From Sciscionella marina DSM 45152 (GTDB taxonomy: Bacteria > Actinomycetota > Actinomycetes > Mycobacteriales > Pseudonocardiaceae): a stretch of 64,000 nt of DNA. The position numbers and the translations under genes are program-made. Of this stretch, positions 10,138 through 19,021 are shown piece after piece (within the stretch, counting starts at the first letter, position 1; each line of letters begins with the position of its first letter). The stretch covers positions 248,001-312,000 of the forward strand of contig NZ_KB905392.1 of assembly GCF_000379465.1 (NCBI RefSeq), given 5' to 3'. A model generated the notes under the pieces. The model saw nothing but the letters and a program-made list of their open reading frames with translations, was not told where the DNA came from and ran no database searches.

Positions 10138-10778
10138 CACCAGCGCTCGTGATGCAGCACCTGCTCGAGCGGCATCCGGGTACGCCAGCCTGCCCGTTCC
10201 AGGTCCGGCACCTTCGCGAACTCCCGGACGGGTCCGACACAGAGCCACGCGACCGGGCGCACCGGATCGGGAATGCCGAGCAGCTCGCGCACGAACGGTT
10301 CCCGGTAGAAGCTGACCCAGCCGACACCGAGCCCTTCGGCGGTCGCCGCGAGCCAGAGGTTCTGGATCGCGAGGCACACCGAGTACAGGCCGGCATCGGC
10401 GATCGCGTGCCTGCCGAGTACGGCCGGAGCACCCCGCCGGGCGTCGTAGGTGACCACGACGGAGAGCGTCGATTCGAGCACACCCTCGATCTTGATCCGG
10501 TCGAACAGCCGAGCCGCGTCCTCGTCGAGCGTCTCCGCGAAGGTCTCGCGTTCGGCCACCACGTGCTCGCGGAATCGCCGTTTCGTGGCGTCCTCGGTGA
10601 CGAGCACGAAATCCCAGGGCTGGCTGAGCCCGACGCTCGGGGCCCGATGCGCCGCGCCGAGCACCCGGTGCAGGGTTTCCTCGGTGACCGGTTCCCCGGT
10701 GAATTCGGCCCGGACATCACGGCGGCGACCGACCAACTCGTAGAACGCTTCCTGGGTGATCATGGCTGCCATTGTCAC
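10137..10778 (-). CDS. bluB: 5,6-Dimethylbenzimidazole synthase (BluB-type nitroreductase)
   Basis: 213 residues. The nitroreductase fold has features that separate BluB from ordinary nitroreductases: RRRDVRAEFTGEPV at the N-terminus, APSVGLSQPWDFVLV, and LWLAATAEGLGVGWVSFY. BluB cleaves FMNH2 with O2 to give dimethylbenzimidazole, the lower ligand of cobalamin. No cobalamin genes or riboswitch are nearby. Start taken at the first Met; a second ATG four codons in is possible. Nitroreductase family certain, BluB function likely. Confidence 0.8.
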   Translation of the reverse strand: MTMAAMITQEAFYELVGRRRDVRAEFTGEPVTEETLHRVLGAAHRAPSVGLSQPWDFVLVTEDATKRRFREHVVAERETFAETLDEDAARLFDRIKIEGVLESTLSVVVTYDARRGAPAVLGRHAIADAGLYSVCLAIQNLWLAATAEGLGVGWVSFYREPFVRELLGIPDPVRPVAWLCVGPVREFAKVPDLERAGWRTRMPLEQVLHHERW

Positions 10779-10787
10779 CGGTGGCCG

Positions 10788-13169
10788 TTACGGCGGTGAT
10801 CTCGGTGCACCCGCGCGCAGCAACCGCGGGCCCGCGGCGCGCCCGCTGCCGGGCAGCACGGCGACATCCCCGTCCTGGTCGGTGCGCGCGAGCAGCGCAC
10901 CATCCGCACGCAGCCGGTTCATGGTCGTGGCATTCGGGTGCCCGTAATCGTTGTCGGCGCCGACGCTGGCGATCGCGATCCGCGCGTGCGTGGCATCGAG
11001 GAATTCCGGTGCCTGCGAACGAGAACCGTGATGCGGGATCTTCAGCACCTCGGCGCGCACCGAGGCTCCCGAGGCGAGTAGGTCGGTCTGTGCTTCGGTC
11101 TCCACGTCGCCGGTGAGCAGGACGCGCCCGGCCGGGGTGTTCGCGCGCAGCACGAGCGAGGTGTTGTTGATCGTGCTCCCGTCGTGCCCCACCGGATGGG
11201 ATTCGGCGGGCAACGGGCCGAGCACGTCGATGGTCAGGCCCGGCCAGCTCAGCCGTTGCCCGGTGGGCACCGTGACCACCGGCACCTTCGCCCTCGCCGA
11301 CTGCTCCCGCACCGCGTCGAACTCCCAGCCCCGCGGCTGGGCCGCGCCGAGTGCCACGGCACCGACCGTGCGGCCCTCGAGCACCGCACGCAGGCCACCG
11401 ACGTGATCGGCGTGCATGTGGGAGAGCAGGACGAGCGGGACCGAGCGCACCCCGAGCCGGTCGAGGCAGCGATCGATACCCTCTTCGTCCGGTCCGGTGT
11501 CCACCACCACCGCCCGATGCGGATCGGCCGTGGCGAGCACGGCGCCGTCGCCCTGGCCCACATCACAGGACACCATCGCCCATCCGGTCGGTGGCCAGCC
11601 GGGGCGCAGCAGCCGCGGCGGCACGGTCAGTGTGAACACGGCCAAGAGCCCGAGCAGCACTACCACCCGAGGCCGCCGGTAGCGCATCGCGAGGAGGACG
11701 ACCACGATCAGTGCGCCGAGGAGCACGGCGCCGATCCATCCGGGCGGCCAGCCGATCGTCGCGCCGGGTATCCGAGCGCTCCAGGTACCGACGAGCACGA
11801 TCCAGTGCGCCTCCGGACCGGCCAGCCACACGAACCCGGTGGCCAGCCAGGGCAGCACGGGCCCACTGAGCGCGGCAAGCACGCCGAACACCGTGGCCGG
11901 GGCCACGACGGGCGCCGCGAGCAGATTCGCGAGCACCGCGACGAGGCTCACCTGGCCGCTCATTCCGGCGATCACCGGCGCGGTGGCCAGGTGCGCGGCG
12001 ACCGGTACCGCGAGGGCCTGGGCGATTCCCGAGGGAACACCGCGGCCGCGCAATCCCGCGGACCAGCGGGGAACGAACAGCACCAGCGCCGCAGTCGCCA
12101 GCACCGAGAGTACGAAGGCGAAATCCACCGCCATCGACGGGTCGTAGCAAACCAGCAGGATGATCGCGCAGCTGAGCGCGGGCAGTGCGGAACGTTGCCG
12201 GCCAAGCGCCATCGCCGCGAGCGCGACCGAACCCATTACGGCTGCACGCAGTACCGAGGGATCCGGACCGGCGAGCAGAACGAATCCGAACAGCGCCAGA
12301 CCGGCCAGCGCCGCGGCGACCCGCGGCCCCACGCGGCAGAGCCGCAGCAGCATCAGAACCGCGCCGGTGACGATCGCCAGATTCGAGCCGGAGACCGCCA
12401 TCAGATGGGTCAGACCGGCGGTCTTGAAGTCGCTGACCAGTTCGTGCCGCAGCCCACTCGTATCGCCGTCCACGAGACCGGGAAGCAAACCACCGGCATC
12501 CCGGCCGAGGGATACCGAGGCAGTGCGCAGCCCGGCGCGCAGGGTTTCCGCGGCTTGCTGGCCGAATCCCGCCGCGCCCGGATTCCCCGGTGGCCCACGC
12601 ACCCACACGATCGCGACGGTGGTGTCTCCGCCGCGTGCGGGAGCGAGCTTGCCGCGCACGGTCACTTCCTGGCCGATCAGCAGCGCGCCCCAACCACGCA
12701 CCGGCGCGAACAACAGCACATCGGCGCCGCCGGGAACCGCGCGCCCGGCGACCGAGGCCGTGTGCACCTTCGCCGCGATGAGCACGGTGCGCGCGCCGGA
12801 CTGTTGATCGCCGAAACCCTTGCGGTACACGGGTTTCGGTCGATTCGTCAGCTCCACCCGCATCCGCACCGAGGACCGTTGCCCGGCCTCGGCATGCAGT
12901 GGATGGCTCGCGACACCATAGGCGCGCGCGGCGAGCAGACCTGCCGTGACGAGGCCGCAGGCGAGCAGGACGAGGGCGGCGGCCCGGTCCCACCGCCCGC
13001 GAACGAGCAGCCAGCCGCCGAACACCACCCCGAGCAGGCCGATGAGCACCGCGCACCACCAGGCGAACAGCAGACCCACCGCGGCACCCGTCCAGACGAC
13101 GAGGGCAGCGGGCACCAACCGGGCATCGATACGTCCACCGGAACCCGCCGAAACGCTCACCGCGGTCAT
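10788..13169 (-). CDS. comEC: ComEC/Rec2-family competence channel protein
   Basis: 793 residues from ATG 13169; this start overlaps the comEA stop as ATGA, so the longer open frame is rejected. Three parts: two N-terminal membrane helices followed by an OB-like DUF4131 domain (about residues 20-250), the multi-helix Competence domain (LPGLVDGDTSGL, then MAVSGSNLAIV), and a C-terminal metallo-beta-lactamase-like domain with SHMHADHVGG and GDVETEAQ. It is the membrane channel for single-stranded DNA uptake in competent bacteria. Whether this organism is competent is unknown, and no pilus genes are present here. Translationally coupled to comEA. Confidence 0.93.
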   Translation of the reverse strand: MTAVSVSAGSGGRIDARLVPAALVVWTGAAVGLLFAWWCAVLIGLLGVVFGGWLLVRGRWDRAAALVLLACGLVTAGLLAARAYGVASHPLHAEAGQRSSVRMRVELTNRPKPVYRKGFGDQQSGARTVLIAAKVHTASVAGRAVPGGADVLLFAPVRGWGALLIGQEVTVRGKLAPARGGDTTVAIVWVRGPPGNPGAAGFGQQAAETLRAGLRTASVSLGRDAGGLLPGLVDGDTSGLRHELVSDFKTAGLTHLMAVSGSNLAIVTGAVLMLLRLCRVGPRVAAALAGLALFGFVLLAGPDPSVLRAAVMGSVALAAMALGRQRSALPALSCAIILLVCYDPSMAVDFAFVLSVLATAALVLFVPRWSAGLRGRGVPSGIAQALAVPVAAHLATAPVIAGMSGQVSLVAVLANLLAAPVVAPATVFGVLAALSGPVLPWLATGFVWLAGPEAHWIVLVGTWSARIPGATIGWPPGWIGAVLLGALIVVVLLAMRYRRPRVVVLLGLLAVFTLTVPPRLLRPGWPPTGWAMVSCDVGQGDGAVLATADPHRAVVVDTGPDEEGIDRCLDRLGVRSVPLVLLSHMHADHVGGLRAVLEGRTVGAVALGAAQPRGWEFDAVREQSARAKVPVVTVPTGQRLSWPGLTIDVLGPLPAESHPVGHDGSTINNTSLVLRANTPAGRVLLTGDVETEAQTDLLASGASVRAEVLKIPHHGSRSQAPEFLDATHARIAIASVGADNDYGHPNATTMNRLRADGALLARTDQDGDVAVLPGSGRAAGPRLLRAGAPRSPP

Positions 13170-13891
13170 CGGACCGTCACCAGATCCTTGAGGCGCGCGA
13201 ACCGGGTCTCTCCGATGCCGCCCACATCCTGTAGTTGGGCGATCGTGGTGAACCTGCCGTGCTGGGTGCGCCAGTCGAGAATGTGTTTCGCCGTCACCTC
13301 TCCGACCCCGGGCAACTGGTCGAGCTGTTCCGCGGTGGCACTGTTGAGGTCGACCTTGGCCGCCGATCCGCCCTGACCGGTGTTTCCCTCCGGAGCCGAG
13401 GACTGTCCCGCGGGCGCGGGCTGGGCCTGCCGGGCCCAATCCGGGGTCGGGATACCCACGAAGAGCTGCTCGCCGTCGCTGACCCGGCGAGCGAGATTGA
13501 TCTTGGTGATGTCCACTCCCCGCAGCGCGCCGCCGGCCGCACCGATCGCGTCGGCCACCCGAGCACCGTCCTGCAGCCGCACCAGGCCGGCCTTGGCCAC
13601 CTTTCCCACCACACTCACCACCACCTGACTCGGTGGCGGACTCGAGCTGCTGGAGGAAGTGACGACAGCCGGCAGCGGCGGCGGACTTTCCGCGCTCGGA
13701 GTGGCACGCACGAAGGCGAGAACACCGAGCACGCCAATCCCGAGCAGGACAGCGGCGATCACCGCGATCATGCGCGCACGACCGGGTTTCGACCCGGCCA
13801 CCGCGCCGGGGACGAACCGCTGCACCAAGCTCGCCGCGCGCGCCGCGAACACCTTGCTGAGCAATCGCTCCCGCTCGTCGTTCTCCTCCAC
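13166..13891 (-). CDS. comEA: ComEA-type DNA-binding protein with SLBB and HhH domains
   Basis: 241 residues from GTG 13891. Basic N-terminal segment, one membrane helix (IAVIAAVLLGIGVLGVLAFV, about residues 42-61), a Ser/Pro linker, a SLBB domain (VVVSVVGKVAKAGLVRL) and a C-terminal helix-hairpin-helix pair (DLNSATAEQLDQLPGVGEVTAKHIL). It is the membrane-tethered receptor for double-stranded DNA that feeds ComEC; the two genes overlap by four bases. TAGCGT seven bases before the GTG suggests a leaderless transcript. Confidence 0.93.
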   Translation of the reverse strand: MEENDERERLLSKVFAARAASLVQRFVPGAVAGSKPGRARMIAVIAAVLLGIGVLGVLAFVRATPSAESPPPLPAVVTSSSSSSPPPSQVVVSVVGKVAKAGLVRLQDGARVADAIGAAGGALRGVDITKINLARRVSDGEQLFVGIPTPDWARQAQPAPAGQSSAPEGNTGQGGSAAKVDLNSATAEQLDQLPGVGEVTAKHILDWRTQHGRFTTIAQLQDVGGIGETRFARLKDLVTVR

Positions 13892-13981
13892 GAAAACGAC
13901 GCTACGGCGGAATCCAGCACAGAAAAGAGGAGTTCGCCAATCTGTGGAAAACCGGATCAGCTGTGGATGATTTTACATACA

Positions 13982-14007
13982 CTCCGGCCGGAACAGCCGG
14001 TCCGGAG
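13982..14007 (-). terminator. Probable terminator after degV
   Basis: CTCCGG-CCGG pairs with CCGGTCCGGAG (one bulged base) about 100 bases after the degV stop. This closes the TetR-nadD-rsfS-gpgP-octT-degV run before comEA. Stem clear, function inferred. Confidence 0.45.
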
Positions 14008-14105
14008 CGAATAAGTCGCGCGAAGAAAGGGACTTCGAGCGAATGGTCCATTCACTCGGAAAAAATCCGTTCACCAATGGGGCGGCCCGATATTCTGGGT
14101 CAATG

Positions 14106-14951
14106 CTATTCGACGGATTCCGGAAGAACGACCACACCGAGAACCCCTGGCCCGGTGTGCGCGCCGATGACCGCGCCGACCTCGGAGACGAGCACTCCCG
14201 CCGCAGCGGGCAATCGCGCGGCCAGTTCTTCGGCGAGCAAGGTGGCCTGGTCCTTGGCGCCCAGATGATGTACGGCCAGCCGGGCCCGCCCGGTCCCGGC
14301 CGCCGCCGTGGCCAGATCGACCAGCCGCACCTTGGCCCTGCTCATCGTGCGCACCTTTTCCACCCCGGTGATCCGCCCATCCTCGATGTGCAGCACCGGT
14401 TTCACGGCGAGCGCGGTGCCGAGCAGCGCTGCCGCGGTCCCGATCCGCCCACCCCTGCGCAGGTATTCCATGGTCGGCACGCAGAACCAGGTCGCGGTGC
14501 GCTCGGCGGTCTCCGCCGCGGCCGCTTCCACCCGCTCGCCCGCCTGGCCCTCGCTCGCCGCACGCGCCGCCGCGAGCACCGCGAAACCCAGCCCCATCGC
14601 GGTGGACCTGGAATCCACCACGCGTACGTTTCCCACCCGGTCGGCGGCCCGGCAGGCTGCTTCCCAGGTCCCGGAGAGCTCACGGGACAGATGCACGGAG
14701 ACGACCTCGCTCGCCCCATCCGCGAGCAGGGCACGGTATCGCACGGCGAGATCCTCGGGATTCGGCCGTGAGGTGCTCACCGTGGCATGACCGCGCAGTG
14801 CCTGCACGAGCTCGACCGGACCGAGTTCCACGCCGTCGGTGAAGCTGCGCCCGTCCACCAGCACGTGCAGCGGTACGACAGCGACCCGGTGGCGTTCCGC
14901 GAATCCTTCGGGAAGGTAAGCGGTGGAATCGGTGACGACGCGGATGGTCAC
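14106..14951 (-). CDS. DegV-family fatty-acid-binding protein
   Basis: 281 residues. Starts with the DegV signature RVVTDSTAYLP, with the lipid-contacting TSRPNPEDL loop and a C-terminal EDD domain (VLVSEVGAVIGAHTGPG). In Firmicutes these proteins (FakB) present fatty acids to the kinase FakA. No fakA-like gene is in this window, and the actinobacterial role is unsettled. The start ATG overlaps the octT stop (ATGA), so it is translationally coupled to genes of acylated glucosylglycerate synthesis, which makes a role in handling an acyl group attractive but unproven. Confidence 0.9.
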   Translation of the reverse strand: MTIRVVTDSTAYLPEGFAERHRVAVVPLHVLVDGRSFTDGVELGPVELVQALRGHATVSTSRPNPEDLAVRYRALLADGASEVVSVHLSRELSGTWEAACRAADRVGNVRVVDSRSTAMGLGFAVLAAARAASEGQAGERVEAAAAETAERTATWFCVPTMEYLRRGGRIGTAAALLGTALAVKPVLHIEDGRITGVEKVRTMSRAKVRLVDLATAAAGTGRARLAVHHLGAKDQATLLAEELAARLPAAAGVLVSEVGAVIGAHTGPGVLGVVVLPESVE

Positions 14952-15664
14952 CCGGTCAGTCTATGCCCGTCGTGCGCGAGCCCCAGATGCCCCGCGACCG
15001 CGTCGGCGACGGCCTCGTGTGCCTCCCAGCCCCAGTGGATCCCGTCCGCATTTCCCTGCCCGTCGAGCACATGCCTCGCGGTCAGCGCGCGCAGGTCGAC
15101 CATCGGCACCTCGAGCTCGGCATAGCAGGAGCGCAGAGCCGCGCACTGCGGGCGGTATCCCGCGAGGCTGAATCCGTGGGCAGGTGAACGGTGCAGTGGC
15201 GGAAGCATCCCGAGCACGGAGATCCCTGGACGAAGGGAGCGCAGTCCCTCGACGATCTTGCTCGCGTACCGGGTACTCGCCTTCGGTGGCAGCGATACCG
15301 GGCATCCCGGCAGCCGGGCGAGCCGCGGCTGCGCGGCCAGGTACGCCGACCGTGTGGTGCGGCGCAACCGCTCGGAACGCAGATACCTGATGCCCTGGCG
15401 CAGATAGGTCGGCACGGGTGAGGGAAGCATGTCCATGCCGCCGATCTCCAGGATCACCGCATCGACCTCGGGTAGCCGTGCCCAGACCGCGGGATTGTCG
15501 ACCAGTGCCCAGTAGGCATCCCGCATCGTCCAGCCGATCCCGGCGAACAGGTCGACGGTGGCCGGGAGCCGGTTCGGCCAGAGCCGGGGATCGTCGATCG
15601 GCATCGCCTCGCGCGGACCGAAATAACACAGCGAATCACCGAAGACGAGGAGCCGCATGATCAA
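14948..15664 (-). CDS. octT: Diglucosylglycerate octanoyltransferase-like SGNH protein
   Basis: 238 residues from ATG 15664, overlapping the gpgP stop by four bases. SGNH/GDSL fold: block I LLVFGDSLCYFGP with the nucleophile Ser, Gly block in VILEIGGMDML, and C-terminal DGIHWGWEAHEA carrying Asp and His. Its position between gpgP and degV is that of Rv2418c (OctT), which, from family knowledge, transfers octanoate to diglucosylglycerate during methylglucose lipopolysaccharide synthesis. The synteny is the main support; by sequence alone it is a GDSL-type acyltransferase or esterase. Confidence 0.8.
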   Translation of the reverse strand: MIMRLLVFGDSLCYFGPREAMPIDDPRLWPNRLPATVDLFAGIGWTMRDAYWALVDNPAVWARLPEVDAVILEIGGMDMLPSPVPTYLRQGIRYLRSERLRRTTRSAYLAAQPRLARLPGCPVSLPPKASTRYASKIVEGLRSLRPGISVLGMLPPLHRSPAHGFSLAGYRPQCAALRSCYAELEVPMVDLRALTARHVLDGQGNADGIHWGWEAHEAVADAVAGHLGLAHDGHRLTG

Positions 15665-16278
15665 CCCGTGATGCCGGCGTTGTACGAAATCAACCGCCAG
15701 CGTCCATCACCCTCGGTCCGCCTGCGCAGCACGGTCCAGTGACAGTTGCTGATTCCTCCGAGCTGCGGCCAGTTCGGCACGGGCAGCCCGAGCAGATGGC
15801 TGACCAGCGCGGTGATCAGCCCGCCGTGCGCGCACAACAGCACCGTCTGACCGGGATACTCGGTGTCGAGTTCACCGACGAGTTCCTCGGCTCGGGCAGC
15901 CACCTCGATCCGCGCCTCTCCGCCCGGGGGTGCCCAGGTCGCGTCGTTCTGCCAGTGCACCCGGTCCCCCGGCCAGATGGCGTCGACCTCCTCGGCGGTC
16001 TTGCCCTGCCACTCCCCCAGGTTCGTCTCCCGGAGTCGCTTGTCCACCCGGAAGGGCACCTCGCTCGCGGAGGCGAACACCCCGGCAGTGTCACGCGCCC
16101 TGCGCAGATCGGAGGACACGAGCACGACCGGATCGAACCTGGCGAGCGCGGGTACGGCGAACCGGGCCTGCTGCCAGCCGATCTCGGTGAGTGCGGAGTC
16201 GAGCTGCCCCTGCATGCGGCCACCCGCGTTGTAGTCGGTCTCCCCGTGCCGCCACAACACGAGACGCCACATGCTCAT
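15661..16278 (-). CDS. gpgP: Glucosyl-3-phosphoglycerate phosphatase-like histidine phosphatase
   Basis: 205 residues. Histidine phosphatase superfamily: phosphorylated His in WRHGETDYN near residue 11, Arg in SSDLRRARDTA, acid in RLRETNLGEWQG and second His in LLCAHGGLITAL. By synteny (Rv2419c) it would remove phosphate from glucosyl-3-phosphoglycerate, the step before octanoylation. Start ATG 16278 overlaps the rsfS stop as ATGA and its stop overlaps octT, making one coupled unit. A generic phosphoglycerate mutase-like role is the alternative. Confidence 0.82.
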   Translation of the reverse strand: MSMWRLVLWRHGETDYNAGGRMQGQLDSALTEIGWQQARFAVPALARFDPVVLVSSDLRRARDTAGVFASASEVPFRVDKRLRETNLGEWQGKTAEEVDAIWPGDRVHWQNDATWAPPGGEARIEVAARAEELVGELDTEYPGQTVLLCAHGGLITALVSHLLGLPVPNWPQLGGISNCHWTVLRRRTEGDGRWRLISYNAGITG

Positions 16279-16646
16279 CCCGAAAGTCCTGCCTCGTCGA
16301 ACTCCAGGTGCGGGCAGTCCTTCCAGAGCCGATCGAGACCGTAGAAGGCGCGCTCCTCGCCATGCTGCACGTGCACGACCACGTCGACGTAGTCGAGCAG
16401 GGCCCAGCGCCCGTCACGGACACCCTCCCTACGGGTCGGTTTGGCCCCCGCGCGGTGCATGTGTTCCTCGACGGAATCCACGATCGCGCCGACCTGCCGC
16501 TCATTGGGCGCCGACGCGATCACGAAGCAGTCGGTGATGACCAGTTGCTCCGAGACATCGATGATGACGACATCGTCCGCCTTCTTGTCCGCTGCGGCAG
16601 CCGCGGCGACCTGTGCCAGATTCTTAGCCTGCTCAGTGGCAGCCAC
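16275..16646 (-). CDS. rsfS: Ribosome silencing factor RsfS
   Basis: 123 residues, family length. Motifs: DDVVIIDVSEQLVITDCFVIASA near the N-terminus and GRWALLDYVDVVVHV, diagnostic of RsfS/Iojap. Binds uL14 on the 50S subunit and blocks subunit joining under starvation. The order nadD-rsfS-gpgP is conserved in actinobacteria. Start lies 30 bases after the nadD stop with AGGAGTG upstream. Confidence 0.95.
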   Translation of the reverse strand: MAATEQAKNLAQVAAAAAADKKADDVVIIDVSEQLVITDCFVIASAPNERQVGAIVDSVEEHMHRAGAKPTRREGVRDGRWALLDYVDVVVHVQHGEERAFYGLDRLWKDCPHLEFDEAGLSG

Positions 16647-16676
16647 GTCACTCCTGTCCTCGTCCGGGCGGCAAGT

Positions 16677-17264
16677 CTACTCGCCGCGATAAAGCCGTCG
16701 CTTGCTGATGTACTGCACCACACCGTCCGGGACCAGGTACCACACCGGCAGCCCGTCGGCGACCCGCGCGCGCAGATCGGTGGAGGAGATCGCCATGGCG
16801 GGCACCTCGAGCAGGCTCACCGATCCCCCGGGAAGGTGACCATCGGTGAGCTCGTAGCCGGGCCTGGTCACCCCGACGAAATGCGCGCGCTCGAACAACT
16901 CCTCGACCTTGTGCCAGGAAAGAATCTGTTCGAGCGCGTCCGCCCCGGTGATGAAGTACAGCTCCGCCCCCGGGTAGAGCTCAGCGAGATCACGCAGCGT
17001 GTCGATGGTGTAGGTCGGGCCATCCCGGTCGATGTCCACCCTGCTCACCGAGAACCGCGGATTGGAGGCGGTGGCGATCACCGTCATCAGATACCGGTCC
17101 TCGGCGGCGGTGACCACGCGGCCCGCCTTCTGATACGGCTGACCGGTCGGAACGAAGACGACCTCCTGCAACCCGAAACGGGCGGCCGCCTCGCTCCCGG
17201 CCATCAGGTGTCCGTGGTGCACTGGGTCGAAGGTGCCGCCCATCACCCCGATGCGTCGCGCCAT
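16677..17264 (-). CDS. nadD: Nicotinate-nucleotide adenylyltransferase
   Basis: 195 residues. Nucleotidyltransferase signature [12 protein letters not shown] at residues 9-20 and the C-terminal [13 protein letters not shown] loop. Makes nicotinic acid adenine dinucleotide from NaMN and ATP in NAD synthesis. Six bases after the TetR stop, so it is probably co-transcribed with the regulator upstream. Confidence 0.97.
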   Translation of the reverse strand: MARRIGVMGGTFDPVHHGHLMAGSEAAARFGLQEVVFVPTGQPYQKAGRVVTAAEDRYLMTVIATASNPRFSVSRVDIDRDGPTYTIDTLRDLAELYPGAELYFITGADALEQILSWHKVEELFERAHFVGVTRPGYELTDGHLPGGSVSLLEVPAMAISSTDLRARVADGLPVWYLVPDGVVQYISKRRLYRGE

Positions 17265-17270
17265 GGTGGC

Positions 17271-17858
17271 TCAGCCTACGTCTTCGCTACCGGTCTCACC
17301 GCGCGGCACGACCAGGCCGAGAGCCACGTCCAGGGCCGCGGCGTTCACCTCGCGTTCGTCCAGCTCGAGGTCGGCGAAGGCCAGCTTGCCGAGGTTGATC
17401 GAGATGAGCGCCAGCCGGCAGCGCAACTGCTCGGCCAGTGGGGCATCCCGCGCGGCGAGCAGTTCGAACAGCTCCTTGACCCGCTCGCGGTACCCCTCGA
17501 GCGATTTCAGCTCCCGGAGCACGGGCTGGTTTCCCTGGATGAACCTGGTCAGCAGCACTGCACGCTCATCGAGGGCGGCGGCGTAGCGCCGGACGAGCTC
17601 ACGACGGTTCTCGCTGTCCATCCGGACCTGCCTGGCCCAGGAGATGACCTCGTCGAGCGCGCCGATGGCCCCCTCGACCGCGCCACCGAGGATCTCCTCT
17701 TTGGTGCGGTAGTGGTAGTACACGGCCGCCTTGGTGACCTCGAGGCGCTCGGCGATCTCCCGCAGCGAGGTTCCCTCATATCCCTGTTCGGTGAACAGCT
17801 CCAGCGCGACCTGCTGGATCCGGTCACGGGTGTCCGAACGCCGCTGCGTGCCAGACAT
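17271..17858 (-). CDS. TetR-family regulator at the head of the nadD operon
   Basis: 195 residues. N-terminal helix-turn-helix GYEGTSLREIAERLEVTKAAVYYHYRTKEEIL; the C-terminal ligand domain is not assignable. It is the first gene of the run leading to nadD, rsfS, gpgP, octT and degV, with only six bases to nadD. TCACTG occurs twice at 17888-17893 and 17895-17900 in its upstream region, a possible autoregulatory site but not a clean palindrome. Ligand unknown. Confidence 0.85.
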   Translation of the reverse strand: MSGTQRRSDTRDRIQQVALELFTEQGYEGTSLREIAERLEVTKAAVYYHYRTKEEILGGAVEGAIGALDEVISWARQVRMDSENRRELVRRYAAALDERAVLLTRFIQGNQPVLRELKSLEGYRERVKELFELLAARDAPLAEQLRCRLALISINLGKLAFADLELDEREVNAAALDVALGLVVPRGETGSEDVG

Positions 17859-17924
17859 GCGTCAAGGTTCCTCCGCCATCGACTGCCTCACTGGTCACTG
17901 ACAGTATCTCATCGCCAGGCCTGG

Positions 17925-18410
17925 TCAGGATACGCGTGGCGAAATGCCGGAAATATGACTATTCATCGCCATCGCGGCCTCGGCCAGCTCAGGAACCTCG
18001 AGCACGGTGCATCCCGCGGAGCGCAGCAGCTCGGTCCCCCTCCCGTCCACGAACACGGGTGGCTCCCGCCAGGCGAACACCACGCGGCCGATGCCCGCCT
18101 CCAGGATGTGGCGGGTGCAGCTCTTCGGCCGCGAGGAACGGGCGCTGCACGGCTCGAGCGAACTGTAGAGGGTGGCTCCGGACAGCTCGGGCCGGTCCGC
18201 ACCGTAGGCGGCTTCGAACACGGCGAGGGCGGCCTCCTCGGCGTGCTCGTCCGGGGCGTGCTGGCGCGAGTAGCCGCGGGCCAGCACCGCGGCCTCGGCA
18301 TCCACGAGGACCGCACCGACGGAGAAGGCGGTCGGCGAGGGCGGGCACCGGTGCGCCAGGTCGATCGCCGCGCGCAGCAGTTCGAGATCGCGCTCGGTCG
18401 ACTCGATCAT
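17925..18410 (-). CDS. RibD-type deaminase domain as a separate protein
   Basis: 161 residues from ATG 18410. Cytidine/deoxycytidylate deaminase fold with zinc ligands in HAEEAAL (near residue 54) and LEPCSARSSRPKSC (near residue 84). That pattern is closest to the deaminase half of RibD (diaminohydroxyphosphoribosylaminopyrimidine deaminase). It follows a stand-alone RibD-type reductase gene with an ATGA overlap, so the two would be made together like a split RibD in reversed order. A salvage or secondary-metabolism deaminase is the alternative. Confidence 0.8.
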   Translation of the reverse strand: MIESTERDLELLRAAIDLAHRCPPSPTAFSVGAVLVDAEAAVLARGYSRQHAPDEHAEEAALAVFEAAYGADRPELSGATLYSSLEPCSARSSRPKSCTRHILEAGIGRVVFAWREPPVFVDGRGTELLRSAGCTVLEVPELAEAAMAMNSHISGISPRVS

Positions 18411-19021
18411 GCCCCCTCCCCCTTGGTGTAGCGCAACAACACGAGATCCCCCATCCGCCTGGTCTCCGCGAGGACCAGAGGAGTGCGGTCGAACTCCGCG
18501 GGATGGACGAACCGCGCCGAGCCGGCCTTCCCGAGGAAGAACGGCGCGAGCACCAGCTGCAGTTCGTCGACCACACCCGCGACCAGGAAAGCCGTGTGGA
18601 CCTGCCCACCGCCCTCGACCATGAGCCGGCCGACCCCCCGCGCGGACAGGTCGGCGAGCACCGCAGGAATCCCGGGCTCGCCGAGCACCACCACGGTGGC
18701 CACCTCTTCGAGTTCGGGTGCCGGGCGCGTGGTGTAGACGAGGGTCCGGCCCTCGGCGAACACCCGGGCGCCCGGATCGAGCGCACCACTGGAACTCAGG
18801 ATCACCTTCACCGGTTGCCGTCGCGCGCCGCGTGCCCGTAATCGCGGGTCGTCCGCCCGCACGGTGCCCGCACCGACGAGGATCGCGTCCACGCTCGCGC
18901 GAACCTCGTGCACCCGCGCGAAATCCTCCTCGGTGGAGAGCACGAGTCGCTGCGGGCTCGTGTCGTCGATGTATCCGTCGAGCGAGGTCGCCACCGAGGC
19001 GAGCACGTGGGGCCGCTTCAC
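18407..19021 (-). CDS. RibD C-terminal (pyrimidine reductase) domain protein
   Basis: 204 residues from GTG 19021, whose GTGA overlaps the proA stop. DHFR-like RibD reductase fold: [13 protein letters not shown] at the N-terminus, [13 protein letters not shown] (NADPH loop), and [14 protein letters not shown]. Reduces the ribosyl group in riboflavin synthesis in classical RibD; stand-alone versions in actinomycetes may act on other pteridine- or pyrimidine-like substrates. Coupled at both ends, to proA upstream and the deaminase downstream. Confidence 0.82.
   Translation of the reverse strand: MKRPHVLASVATSLDGYIDDTSPQRLVLSTEEDFARVHEVRASVDAILVGAGTVRADDPRLRARGARRQPVKVILSSSGALDPGARVFAEGRTLVYTTRPAPELEEVATVVVLGEPGIPAVLADLSARGVGRLMVEGGGQVHTAFLVAGVVDELQLVLAPFFLGKAGSARFVHPAEFDRTPLVLAETRRMGDLVLLRYTKGEGA

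Noticed and set aside
11184-13376. 730-codon plus-strand open frame opposite comEC
   Set aside because: Gln/Arg/His-rich translation typical of the opposite strand of a GC-rich gene; no family resemblance. comEC has clear motifs.
13941-13966. DnaA-box-like CTGTGGAAA and CTGTGGAT upstream of degV's end
   Set aside because: Only partial matches to TTNTCCACA, two in number, with no dnaA/dnaN context. Not an origin.
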